A stretch of DNA of 64,000 bases from CBDESM01 sp965205165. Its GTDB lineage: Bacteria; Chloroflexota; Dehalococcoidia; Bin125. Below are positions 45,119 to 52,678 of this stretch, in pieces. A program made the translations under genes and the position numbers. Within the stretch, counting starts at the first letter, position 1; the number at the start of each line of letters is the position of its first letter. The DNA lies in assembly GCA_965205165.1 (NCBI GenBank), contig OZ242037.1, forward strand, positions 744,001 to 808,000. Reading direction: 5' to 3'. The notes below the pieces were generated by a model. It saw nothing but the letters and a program-made list of their open reading frames with translations. It was not told where the DNA came from and made no database searches.

Positions 45119-45430
45119 ATGACAACGTGTCAAACTCGAAGCAAGTACACATCTAATCTAGTCGGCATTTCAGCTCGTCGGAACAAGCACCAGAAACGCA
45201 AAATACCCTCAGACCTCTCCAGCGGCACCTTTATCACCTTTAATAACATCAATTTTAGCCTCGCCCGCCAAGAAGCTCTAGCCGCCGGCACCATCAAGAT
45301 CGGCGCAACCGACTACCCCCGCCTAGTCCTCTGGTCCATCGAAGACCTCTTCGACGGCCAAATGCCCAACATCCCCGTCCTGGCCGACCCCTACACGGGC
45401 CAGCCAGCGCAGGGGCTGATGTTCCGGTGA
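45119..45430 (+). pseudogene. Chimeric frame ending in a copy of the methyltransferase C-terminus
   Basis: About 48 unrelated, A/T-rich codons run in frame into a second copy of the last 54 residues of the methyltransferase (A-L-A-A-G-T-I-K-I-G...), ending M-F-R-stop rather than M-F-G-D-Q. There is no good ribosome binding site. It is best seen as a duplicated gene end left by insertion, but a translated domain fragment cannot be excluded. Confidence 0.7.
45262..45424 (+). repeat. 163-bp direct repeat, copy 2
   Basis: Second copy of 44293-44455 at a constant offset of 969 bases with no gaps. The mismatches cluster near both ends, and the central 110 or so bases are identical. Confidence 0.92.
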
Positions 45431-45507
45431 CGGGGATTGGCCTCGGCATCGATTCCGCTCTTGCGCTAGGCCGAGCATTCAGATAGCCTATCAGAGGAGG
45501 TTGCGAA

Positions 45508-46758
45508 ATGGCGACGACAGAGAGAGGCCAACCGACCGCATTCGTGATCATGCCGTTTGACGAGGAGTTCAAGCCAGTCTACGAAACCCTTTACCATCCT
45601 GTCCTTGAAGAAGCCGGATTCGCCGTGGAGAGAGCAGATACGCACCCTGATCCAACCAACATTATCACTAAGGTGATAATAAAAATATATCAAAGCAACC
45701 TCATCATCGCGGATCTGAGTGAAGCTAAGGCAAACGTTTATTATGAGCTTGGATTAGCCAATGCGATGAACAAACCCGTCGTGATGTTGATCAATGATAT
45801 AAGTAGATTGCAATTCGACGTAGGGGAATATCATGTAATCGAATATGGCAATGCGGCCACACCACGACATGATGCACATGCTAAATTGCGCTCTGTTGCG
45901 GAACGGTTCCTCGTTAATGAGGCAATGTTCTCAAGCCCTTATGCCGATGCTCTAGGTGTTCCAGTGCAGGTGTTTCGCGACCAAGAATTGTCGGAGCATG
46001 CCGAGGTGACGCCCGAACAAGATCGCAGAAATAATCAAGGACCAAATTGGGCAGATATAGAAGGTGTTAAGTCTGATGCAACATCAAATATCGAAACGCA
46101 ACTGGACGATAGGCCCCCACAAGCCGCTCGGGATGAAGATCAGAAAACTGACGTTGGGCTGACAACTACGGTGGAAGTGCTTGATCATCTTTGCGAGGTG
46201 AGCGACCAGATATCTGAAAATGCTAGTGCAATGGGCGCACGTCTGCGAGCATGGGTTGAACGAGCTGCGTTTTCTACACAAACCTCACATATCTTTCATG
46301 ATGTAAAACGTGAGCCAGATGACGTTGCTGAGATCATAAAACATATGCAACGATGTCATGCAACGCTCAGTCAACAGGTTGATCAGATAGATCGGATACT
46401 GCAATATGATATGGATTTCTTTATGGCCGATCTCCAGCAAATCTTCGACGATTCGGACAATGCACGGTGGCAGTTGGAAGATGTTGCCAAAGAAATTAAC
46501 CTAGCACGCGAGCACCTACAGGCTGCGCCCAGCCAATTGATGCAGCTGCAGATGTCCATTAACCAAATCCAAACTAAAGAGCGGTTTCTTGCGCGTAACA
46601 CACGAGCGCTCACGAGGAAGATCGAACAATTGGAGCGATCCTTTCAACGAATCTCGCAATTCATATCAGAGATCGATACTGCAGCAAATGCTGCGATCGC
46701 AGCGTTGAACCAGCGTAGGTGGGGTCAGCATACGACGATACCATGGCAGTCAAGATAG
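45508..46758 (+). CDS. TIR/deoxyribosyltransferase-like protein with coiled-coil tail
   Basis: 416 residues. The N-terminal 125 resemble the nucleotide-binding fold of TIR-like and nucleoside 2-deoxyribosyltransferase-like domains: F-V-I-M-P-F-D-E-E-F (12-21), then I-A-D-L-S-E-A-K-A-N-V-Y-Y-E-L-G-L-A (67-84) and K-P-V-V-M-L-I-N near 90. A linker follows, and residues about 215-400 form long coiled coils without membrane segments. Such domains degrade NAD or nucleotides, or sense them, in several phage-defence systems. AGAGGAGG precedes the ATG. GC content is low, suggesting transfer. Confidence 0.75.
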   Translation: MATTERGQPTAFVIMPFDEEFKPVYETLYHPVLEEAGFAVERADTHPDPTNIITKVIIKIYQSNLIIADLSEAKANVYYELGLANAMNKPVVMLINDISRLQFDVGEYHVIEYGNAATPRHDAHAKLRSVAERFLVNEAMFSSPYADALGVPVQVFRDQELSEHAEVTPEQDRRNNQGPNWADIEGVKSDATSNIETQLDDRPPQAARDEDQKTDVGLTTTVEVLDHLCEVSDQISENASAMGARLRAWVERAAFSTQTSHIFHDVKREPDDVAEIIKHMQRCHATLSQQVDQIDRILQYDMDFFMADLQQIFDDSDNARWQLEDVAKEINLAREHLQAAPSQLMQLQMSINQIQTKERFLARNTRALTRKIEQLERSFQRISQFISEIDTAANAAIAALNQRRWGQHTTIPWQSR

Positions 46759-46818
46759 CCGGCTAGTCTAGGAGGTCAAAGGACAGATATCGCACTTGCT
46801 ATTGGGTCGCGAGCATAA

Positions 46819-46843
46819 CATGGAGTCAGTTATTTACTCCATG
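46819..46843. terminator. Hairpin between convergent genes
   Basis: CATGGAGT and ACTCCATG form a perfect 8-bp stem around a 9-base loop, between the ends of the TIR-like gene (+) and the small membrane protein gene (-). No long T run follows on either side, so terminator function is only plausible by position. Confidence 0.35.
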
Positions 46844-46890
46844 GCAATGATGAGACGAGAAGGACGGCCGGCACTGCCATGTGCCTGAGC

Positions 46891-47148
46891 CTAGTCCGGC
46901 CGCCATCCTGACCTGAGTGATATCTCACAGACGGTCTCCAGATACAAACGGTAGGCACCGTCGGAGTAACCCTCCCAGTCATCCGCTTCTACTACCTGCG
47001 CAGCTTGGTCAAGGCACTTCTCCCATGTGGTTTTGTGGCATTCAGCGATTCCGAATCCGATGCCAACGATGATCGCGATAATCACGAGAAACGTAAGGCA
47101 CCCGCAACCGCCGCCCGCTTCTTGTTCAGAACTGGCTTCATCCGCCAT
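46891..47148 (-). CDS. Small single-pass membrane protein
   Basis: 85 residues from the ATG behind AAAGGTGG; a GTG three codons upstream is a weaker choice. An acidic N-terminus and a G-G-G-C-G-C motif precede one hydrophobic segment (about residues 18-36), then a soluble tail with two Cys. Topology suggests a membrane anchor; function unknown. Confidence 0.65.
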   Translation of the reverse strand: MADEASSEQEAGGGCGCLTFLVIIAIIVGIGFGIAECHKTTWEKCLDQAAQVVEADDWEGYSDGAYRLYLETVCEISLRSGWRPD

Positions 47149-47179
47149 GTCGACCACCTTTGTGGTTTGCCGTGATCGA

Positions 47180-48106
47180 TCAGATCGCTGCGCTCAGGAA
47201 GCCGTTGATGCGGCCGTTGGCGTCCGCGCCTGCTGGTGTGGGGAAGGCGGTGAAGCCGTGGGGGGCCTCCTCGAAGACGTTGAGGACGGTTTCGTGGCCG
47301 GCGGCTTGCCAGCGGGCGGCCATCATCAGGGTGTCGTCGAGGAGGGGGTCGAGGGTGCCTACGCTGAAGATGGCGGGGGGCATGTTGCGGAGGTCGGCGA
47401 GGAGGGGGGTGACGTCGGGGTTGTCTTGTTCGGACTTGGGGACGTAGTGGTCGATGAACCAGTGCATGATGGGGCTGCTGAGGATGAGGTTGCGTTCGCC
47501 CCAGAGTCGGGCGCTGGGGCTGTGGCGGAGGTCGAAGACGCCGAAGGTGAGGTTGGCGGCGCGGAAGCCGGTGTAGCCGCGCTTGTCGCGCATGCGGAGC
47601 AGAGTGGCGGCGCTGAGGTGGCCGCCGGCGCTTTCGCCGCCGATGGTGAGCGCGTCTGCGCCGAACTCGCTTTGCGCGTTTTCGACCAGCCAGAGGGCGG
47701 CGGCTTCGCAGTCGTCGTTGGGCGCGGGGTAGGGGTGTTCGGGCGCGAGCCGGTAGCCGACGGAGACGACGGCCTGCTGGGTGGCCTGGGCGCGCGCCCA
47801 GAGCTGCTGGTCCTGCCCGTCGTGGCTGCCGATGACCCAGCCGCCGCCGTGGATGTGGAGGTAGGCGCCGCGCACGGTTTCGGGCATGAAGACGCGGACG
47901 GGGATGTCGCCGGCGGGTCCGGGGATGGTCCGTTCCCGGGCGATGTCGTCGAGCCGCGGCGGGGGCGGGCCGAGCACGCCGCCCTGGGCGAGGGTGTCGC
48001 GGAGCTCCTGCGGCTCCATCTCGTGCCACGGCTTGCCCTGCGCGGATGCGGCTTCGATCATTTCGTTGAGGGCGACGGTTTGCGGGTCGGGCTTGATGTA
48101 GGTCAT
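47180..48106 (-). CDS. HSL-type alpha/beta hydrolase, paralogue 1
   Basis: 308 residues of the hormone-sensitive-lipase (esterase family IV) group: H-G-G-G-W oxyanion motif near 85, nucleophile G-E-S-A-G-G near 157, catalytic Asp in L-D-P-L and His in A-P-H-G-F. The ATG at 48106 is behind GGAGG. One of three such genes in this zone (others at 50388 and 54944). Hydrolyses short acyl esters; natural substrate unknown. Divergent from the DinB-like gene across 64 bases. Confidence 0.9.
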   Translation of the reverse strand: MTYIKPDPQTVALNEMIEAASAQGKPWHEMEPQELRDTLAQGGVLGPPPPRLDDIARERTIPGPAGDIPVRVFMPETVRGAYLHIHGGGWVIGSHDGQDQQLWARAQATQQAVVSVGYRLAPEHPYPAPNDDCEAAALWLVENAQSEFGADALTIGGESAGGHLSAATLLRMRDKRGYTGFRAANLTFGVFDLRHSPSARLWGERNLILSSPIMHWFIDHYVPKSEQDNPDVTPLLADLRNMPPAIFSVGTLDPLLDDTLMMAARWQAAGHETVLNVFEEAPHGFTAFPTPAGADANGRINGFLSAAI

Positions 48107-48170
48107 GCTGCGCCTCCAAAGGCTCGGCGCGTAGGCTAGCGCCAACGCGAACGCAGGGAAGGAGCAGGCG

Positions 48171-48650
48171 ATGAGCTTGAGCGGCTACGAGGCGACGGTG
48201 GACGGGCTGGCGGACGAGTTGATCGGCCGCATTCTGGCGGCGCTGGACGGGCTGACGCAGGAGCAGCTGGACGCGACGCCGCCGGGCGAGACGTCGTCGC
48301 TGCTGGTGATCGCGGGGCACGCGATCGCGGCGGTCGAGTGGAACTTGGTGCAGATGCTGGCCGGCGGGCAGGTCGACCGCGACCGCGCGGCCGAGTTCGA
48401 GGCACGGGCGGCGGACGCGGGCGACGCGGCCGGGGCCGTCGCGGTGCTGCGCGAGCGCTGGGCGGAGGCGCGCGCGAACATTGCGGCGGCGCTGGACGGG
48501 CTGGACGGCGGCGAGTACGCGGCGATGAAGTTCCACCCCTTCCTCGAAACCGAGCTGAGCGGCCAGGAGTTCGTCGTCCGCGCCCTCGCCCACACGGCCG
48601 AGCACGTCGGCCACGCCGAGATCACCCGCCAGTGGCTGGACAACCGCTGA
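48171..48650 (+). CDS. DinB-like four-helix metal-binding protein
   Basis: 159 residues. Three spaced His residues, one in A-G-H-A-I and the others in H-T-A-E-H-V-G-H-A-E-I, fit the metal site of the DinB/YfiT-like superfamily, many of which are thiol transferases. AAGGAG precedes the ATG. Followed 15 bases later by the pentapeptide module, with no evident functional link. Confidence 0.78.
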   Translation: MSLSGYEATVDGLADELIGRILAALDGLTQEQLDATPPGETSSLLVIAGHAIAAVEWNLVQMLAGGQVDRDRAAEFEARAADAGDAAGAVAVLRERWAEARANIAAALDGLDGGEYAAMKFHPFLETELSGQEFVVRALAHTAEHVGHAEITRQWLDNR

Positions 48651-48665
48651 ACCGGCGGGCGCCCC

Positions 48666-49091
48666 ATGCGTGATTGGGCGGAGCGGCACTGGCTGGCGAT
48701 CGTCGCCGCGCTGGCGATCGCCGGCTTGGCGACGATCGCGCTGGTGGGCGCGCTGACGGACGCCGGGGCTGGCGAGGTCAACGGCTACGGGATGCTCGCG
48801 TTCGCGATCATCACCGTGCCGGTCGTGCTGTGGGGCACGGTCTGGCGGCAACGGCAGGCCGCCGCGAGCCGGCAGCAGGCGGAGACCTCGCACCGCGAAG
48901 CCCTGGACTCGCGGCTGCGGCACGGCGCGGAGATGATGTTCAGCGAGCATGCGGGGATTCGGGCGGCGGGCGAGCATCTGCTCAACTCGCTCGCGAAGGA
49001 ATATCCAGACGAGTATGCTGAGATCGTCGCCCGGATTCGCGCGGCGGCCAAGGAGAAAATGGACGATGACGGAGCGGATGACACTGGCTGA
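48666..49091 (+). CDS. Two-helix membrane protein with helical tail, module copy 1
   Basis: 141 residues. M-R-D-W-A-E-R-H starts a protein with two hydrophobic segments (about 9-28 and 38-57). A Q/A-rich linker and a helical block follow, D-S-R-L-R-H-G-A-E-M-M then I-R-A-A-G-E-H-L-L-N-S-L-A. The block resembles the ARM/HEAT-like segment that often precedes pentapeptide repeats in single-chain proteins. The next gene, a pentapeptide protein, overlaps its 3' end by 26 bases. Closely similar to the gene at 49509. Confidence 0.78.
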   Translation: MRDWAERHWLAIVAALAIAGLATIALVGALTDAGAGEVNGYGMLAFAIITVPVVLWGTVWRQRQAAASRQQAETSHREALDSRLRHGAEMMFSEHAGIRAAGEHLLNSLAKEYPDEYAEIVARIRAAAKEKMDDDGADDTG

Positions 49092-49494
49092 GTGGCGGGA
49101 ATCGCGCGCAATTGCGCGGGAGAAGCGGCTCGAACGCGAATTCCAGCAGGCGCTCACGAGCTCCCTGATCGATCCCAAGATGGCCAAGTACCGCAAGGGG
49201 CCGCCCTTGGACCTCAATCGCGTGGTCATGCGCGGGGAAGACTTGACCGACGGGAACTTGGTCAACTTCCTGATGCGCGAGGCCGATCTGCGGGGAGCGA
49301 CCATTCACCGCGCGGATCTGAGCGGCGCGGACCTGACCGGCGCGCGGCTCAACGGCGCATCGCTGCGCGATGCGATCCTCGTCAAGACGAACCTGACCGA
49401 CGCCGATCTGACCGATGCCGATCTGACGGGCGCGGATCTCACCGGCGCGATCCTCGACGGTGCGGTGATGCCGGATGCAGCCGCCGCCACCTGA
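49066..49494 (+). CDS. Pentapeptide-repeat protein, module copy 1
   Basis: 142 residues from the ATG at 49066 (49078 is an alternative). A charged helical N-terminus of about 60 residues is followed by roughly 13 A-D/N-L-x-x repeats (A-D-L-S-G, A-D-L-T-G, T-N-L-T-D and so on) forming a short right-handed beta helix. No hydrophobic segment; it may dock on the membrane protein encoded by the overlapping upstream gene. Paralogue of the gene at 49910. Confidence 0.82.
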   Translation: MTERMTLAEWRESRAIAREKRLEREFQQALTSSLIDPKMAKYRKGPPLDLNRVVMRGEDLTDGNLVNFLMREADLRGATIHRADLSGADLTGARLNGASLRDAILVKTNLTDADLTDADLTGADLTGAILDGAVMPDAAAAT

Positions 49495-49508
49495 CATGCG
49501 GTCGGGCG

Positions 49509-49913
49509 ATGCGTGATTGGGCGGAGCGGCATGCGCTGGCGATCGTCTTGGCCCTCGCGGTCGGCGGCTTGGCCAGCGCGGCGCTGGTCGGGGCGATCGC
49601 GGGCGTCGAGGCGGGCGATATCAGCGCGTACGGGCTGCTCGCGGTCGCGGTGGTCGCCGTGGTGCTCGCGCTGTGGCGGAGCTTGTCGACCCAGCGGCAG
49701 GCGGCGGCGAGCGGGCAGCAGGCGGAGACTGCGCGGCGGGAGGCGCTCGATTCCCGCCTCCAGCGCGGGGCCGAGATGCTGATCAGCGAGCACCCCGCCG
49801 TGCGACTCGCCGGCGTGCACTTGCTTCGTTCGCTCGCGAACGAACACCCTGCCGATTACGCTAATCTTGTTGAGGCGATGATTTCCGCAGCGGAGCAGGC
49901 GGAGAACAGATGA
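49509..49913 (+). CDS. Two-helix membrane protein with helical tail, module copy 2
   Basis: 134 residues. It begins M-R-D-W-A-E-R-H like copy 1 and shares its two hydrophobic segments, A-A-A-S-x-Q-Q-A-E-T linker and helical block (V-R-L-A-G-V-H-L-L-R-S-L-A). The DNA is also closely similar at the start, showing a tandem duplication. Its stop overlaps the following pentapeptide gene as ATGA. Confidence 0.78.
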   Translation: MRDWAERHALAIVLALAVGGLASAALVGAIAGVEAGDISAYGLLAVAVVAVVLALWRSLSTQRQAAASGQQAETARREALDSRLQRGAEMLISEHPAVRLAGVHLLRSLANEHPADYANLVEAMISAAEQAENR

Positions 49914-50326
49914 CGGCTGAGGCAGATCGAGCCGCGTGGAAAGCAGAAGCCGAGCAGCGCCTTTGGGAGCTCGGACAGGAGATGATGTTCAAATTCCTGA
50001 TCGACCCGCGACGGGCGGAGCACCGGGAAAAGGGAGCGGGCATGGACTGGCGCGGGCGGGATCTGCGGGGCAAGGAGATGAGCGGGGGCTACGTCGTCGA
50101 TGCGCGGCTGGAGCAGGCCGACCTGAGCGGCGTGAACCTTGATGGGGCGGATTTGACGCGGGCGGACCTGACGCGGGCCAGGCTTTGCGGCGCTTCGCTG
50201 CGCGATGCCGTCCTGATCGACGCGAACCTGACCGATGCCGACCTGACCGACGCGGACTTGACGGGCGCCGACCTCAGCGGCGCGATCCTCGACGGGGCGC
50301 TGCTTCCCGCCTCCGCCGCGACTTAG
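49910..50326 (+). CDS. Pentapeptide-repeat protein, module copy 2
   Basis: 138 residues: about 50 residues of charged helix, then some 14 A-D-L-x-x repeats ending A-I-L-D-G-A-L-L-P, like copy 1. Translationally coupled to the membrane gene upstream through a four-base overlap. The duplicated two-gene unit implies that membrane and repeat proteins work as matched pairs. Confidence 0.82.
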   Translation: MTAEADRAAWKAEAEQRLWELGQEMMFKFLIDPRRAEHREKGAGMDWRGRDLRGKEMSGGYVVDARLEQADLSGVNLDGADLTRADLTRARLCGASLRDAVLIDANLTDADLTDADLTGADLSGAILDGALLPASAAT

Positions 50327-50387
50327 GCGGCCGCGGCCGCTCGGCGGCTATCCTGCTTCCGCGATAACTCGGCGAAGGAGGCTTCCG

Positions 50388-51314
50388 ATGGCTGTCGACC
50401 CCGCGGCGCAGGTGATCTTGGACATGCTGGAGCAGGCCGGCGGGCCGGACATCTCGGAGCAGACGCCCGAAGAGGCGCGCGCGATGATCGGCAACTTCGC
50501 GCAGATGCAGGCCGGCGCGCCCGAACCCGCCCGCGTCGAAAACCGCGCCGTGCCCGGCCCCGGCGGCGACATCCCCGTCCGCATCTACGCGGCCGAGGGC
50601 GACAACCTGCCCGTGGTCGTCTACTTCCACGGCGGCGGCTGGGTGATCGGCGACCTCGATTCGCACGACGGCACCTGCCGGCAGCTGCTTTCCGAACTCG
50701 GCGATGCCGTCGTGGTCGCGGTCGACTACCGGCTCGCGCCGGAGCACAAATACCCGGCCGCGGCCGAGGACTGCTACACCGCGGCGAAATGGGTCGCCGA
50801 GAATGCGGCGGAGATCGGCGCGGACGGCTCCCGCCTCGCGGTCTGCGGCGACAGCGCCGGCGGCAATCTCTCCGCGGTCGTCTCGCAGATGGCGCGGGAC
50901 CGCGGCGGCCCCGCCATCGCGGCGCAGGTGCTGCACTGCCCGGTCACCGACCACGCCTACGAGTGGCCCTCCTACGCCGAGAACGCGGAGGGCTACCTGC
51001 TCACCCGCGCCTCGATGGTCTGGTTCTGGGACCACTACCTGCCGAGCAACGGCGCGGGCGAGGAGGCCTACGCCTCGCCGTACAAGGCGCAAAGCCTGGC
51101 CGGGCTCGCGCCGGCGCTGGTGCAGACGGCGGAGTACGATCCGTTGCGCGACGAGGGCGAGGCATACGCGGCGAAGCTGCAGGAGGCGGGCGGCGACGCG
51201 GTGCTCACCCGCTACGACGGCAACATCCACGACCCGTTCATGATGTTCGCCGTGGTCCCCTCCGGCGCGGCGGCGCTCAAGGAAGCGGCGGAGTTCATCA
51301 GCGCCCGCTGGTAG
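50388..51314 (+). CDS. HSL-type alpha/beta hydrolase, paralogue 2
   Basis: 308 residues with H-G-G-G-W near 81, G-D-S-A-G-G near 157, catalytic Asp in Y-D-P-L-R-D-E and His in N-I-H-D-P. Closely related to the enzyme at 54944 (both have G-P-G/A-G-D/E-I-P-V-R and P-A-L-V-Q-T-A-E-Y-D). GAAGGAGG precedes the ATG. Carboxylesterase with unknown substrate. Confidence 0.9.
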   Translation: MAVDPAAQVILDMLEQAGGPDISEQTPEEARAMIGNFAQMQAGAPEPARVENRAVPGPGGDIPVRIYAAEGDNLPVVVYFHGGGWVIGDLDSHDGTCRQLLSELGDAVVVAVDYRLAPEHKYPAAAEDCYTAAKWVAENAAEIGADGSRLAVCGDSAGGNLSAVVSQMARDRGGPAIAAQVLHCPVTDHAYEWPSYAENAEGYLLTRASMVWFWDHYLPSNGAGEEAYASPYKAQSLAGLAPALVQTAEYDPLRDEGEAYAAKLQEAGGDAVLTRYDGNIHDPFMMFAVVPSGAAALKEAAEFISARW

Positions 51315-51321
51315 GAGCCGC

Positions 51322-52521
51322 TCAGCCCCGCTTGAGCAGATCGCCGAACGAGGCCAGCGGGTCGTAGTCGACCGGCTCGATCGGCGGGAAGCGGCCGGGC
51401 AGCGGTTGCGCGAACGCGCCGGCGTCGCGTTCCAAATCCAGCAGCCGCACTTGCCGGGACTGCCCGAACGCCGGCCCGAACTGCTCGAGGAAGCCGACCG
51501 CGTAAATGCCGCCGCCCGCTTGGGCCAGCCGCTCCAAGGCGGGCAGGTGCGCCGCGTCGTGGCTCGCCAGGTACAGATCGCCGCGCCAGCCGCGCTCGAT
51601 CAGCAGAGCCAGCGCCTTCGCGATCGCCGTCCGCGCCGCACGCCCGGGCTGCGCGAACCCGCGCAGCACCACCGGCTCAAGCCCCGCGGCCGATGCCGCG
51701 GACGCGGCGTCCTGATCGTCTTCGATGTAGGCGGCCGCGCGCATCGCGGCGCTCGGCGAACGCTCCCCAAGCCAGCGCCCGACCTGCGGCCAAGCCGTCT
51801 CCGCAATCCCGGACTGCCCGGCGCGCTGGAAGATCGCGGCCATGCGCTGCGCGATGTCGTGCCAATCGATCAGCAGCAGCACCTGTTCCGCCGCCGCGGG
51901 GGCTCGCGGGGCCGCGCCAGCCCGGCGCAGCGCCGTCGCCAGCTGGGGACCCGAACCGTTCGGCGGCGACGCGGAGCTCCAGCGCTGCGGCGGTTGCGCC
52001 GACGGCGGCAGAGGGTCGTAGATCGTCTCCGGCATCGCGCCCGTGTCGCGCACGATGTCGTAGACGCGCCACGGGCCCTCGTCGATCGTGCGGAAGCCGT
52101 CGAAGCAGGCGATGGCCAGGCCGCGCCCGTCCCGCTCGGCCAGCCGGTGCAGCGCCTTCGTAATCCGCCCGCCGTAGGAATCGCCGCCGCAGTAGAGCAC
52201 ATCGCAATCGATCCGCCGCAGCATCTGCAAGATCGCCAGCAGCGCCTGCTTCTGCACCTTCCAGCCCTGCTCCCGCGGGGTCAGGTGCAGCGTCCAGCCC
52301 AACCGCTCCAGTGCGCCATGGAACGTCTCCGCCGCATCATGATCGAGCTGGTAGTAGTGCCCCGCCGTCGCCCGCTCGCCGAACGGTTCCGCCTCGGCCC
52401 ATTGCAGCAGCGCCGCGTAGTCCATCCCCTCCCGCGCCTCCGGCGCGCGCCCCGACAGCTTCCACGGCGCACGGAACAGGTCTTTTCCGTCCACCACCAC
52501 GCACAGACGACGAGTCGACAT
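51322..52521 (-). CDS. Tandem NYN (PIN-like) domain protein
   Basis: 399 residues from the ATG behind GGAGGATCGGG. The N-terminal domain starts L-C-V-V-V-D-G-K-D-L-F with C-D-V-L-Y-C-G-G-D-S-Y mid-domain. A second domain begins near 220 with V-L-L-L-I-D-W-H-D-I-A and contains L-Y-L-A-S-H-D-A-A-H-L. Both show the spaced Asp pattern of NYN/PIN ribonucleases, though the second has unusual His substitutions. A role in RNA turnover or defence is plausible but unproven. It converges on the hydrolase gene seven bases away. Confidence 0.72.
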   Translation of the reverse strand: MSTRRLCVVVDGKDLFRAPWKLSGRAPEAREGMDYAALLQWAEAEPFGERATAGHYYQLDHDAAETFHGALERLGWTLHLTPREQGWKVQKQALLAILQMLRRIDCDVLYCGGDSYGGRITKALHRLAERDGRGLAIACFDGFRTIDEGPWRVYDIVRDTGAMPETIYDPLPPSAQPPQRWSSASPPNGSGPQLATALRRAGAAPRAPAAAEQVLLLIDWHDIAQRMAAIFQRAGQSGIAETAWPQVGRWLGERSPSAAMRAAAYIEDDQDAASAASAAGLEPVVLRGFAQPGRAARTAIAKALALLIERGWRGDLYLASHDAAHLPALERLAQAGGGIYAVGFLEQFGPAFGQSRQVRLLDLERDAGAFAQPLPGRFPPIEPVDYDPLASFGDLLKRG

Positions 52522-52678
52522 CCCGATCCTCCACCAGCAGCATCGCACCAAGCGGAGGGATGGGCAAGATCAGCCAGCCGCTGCCTCTCAAGCGGATCTC
52601 GGAATTCGCACGGCAAGGACGAAAGCAATGGCAGTGTCATTACCCATATTATACCATAACATCGCCTTGTTTCTTGTT

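Noticed and set aside
46819..46843. Strong intrinsic terminator
   Set aside because: Stem is good but no T tract follows; kept only as a low-confidence terminator.
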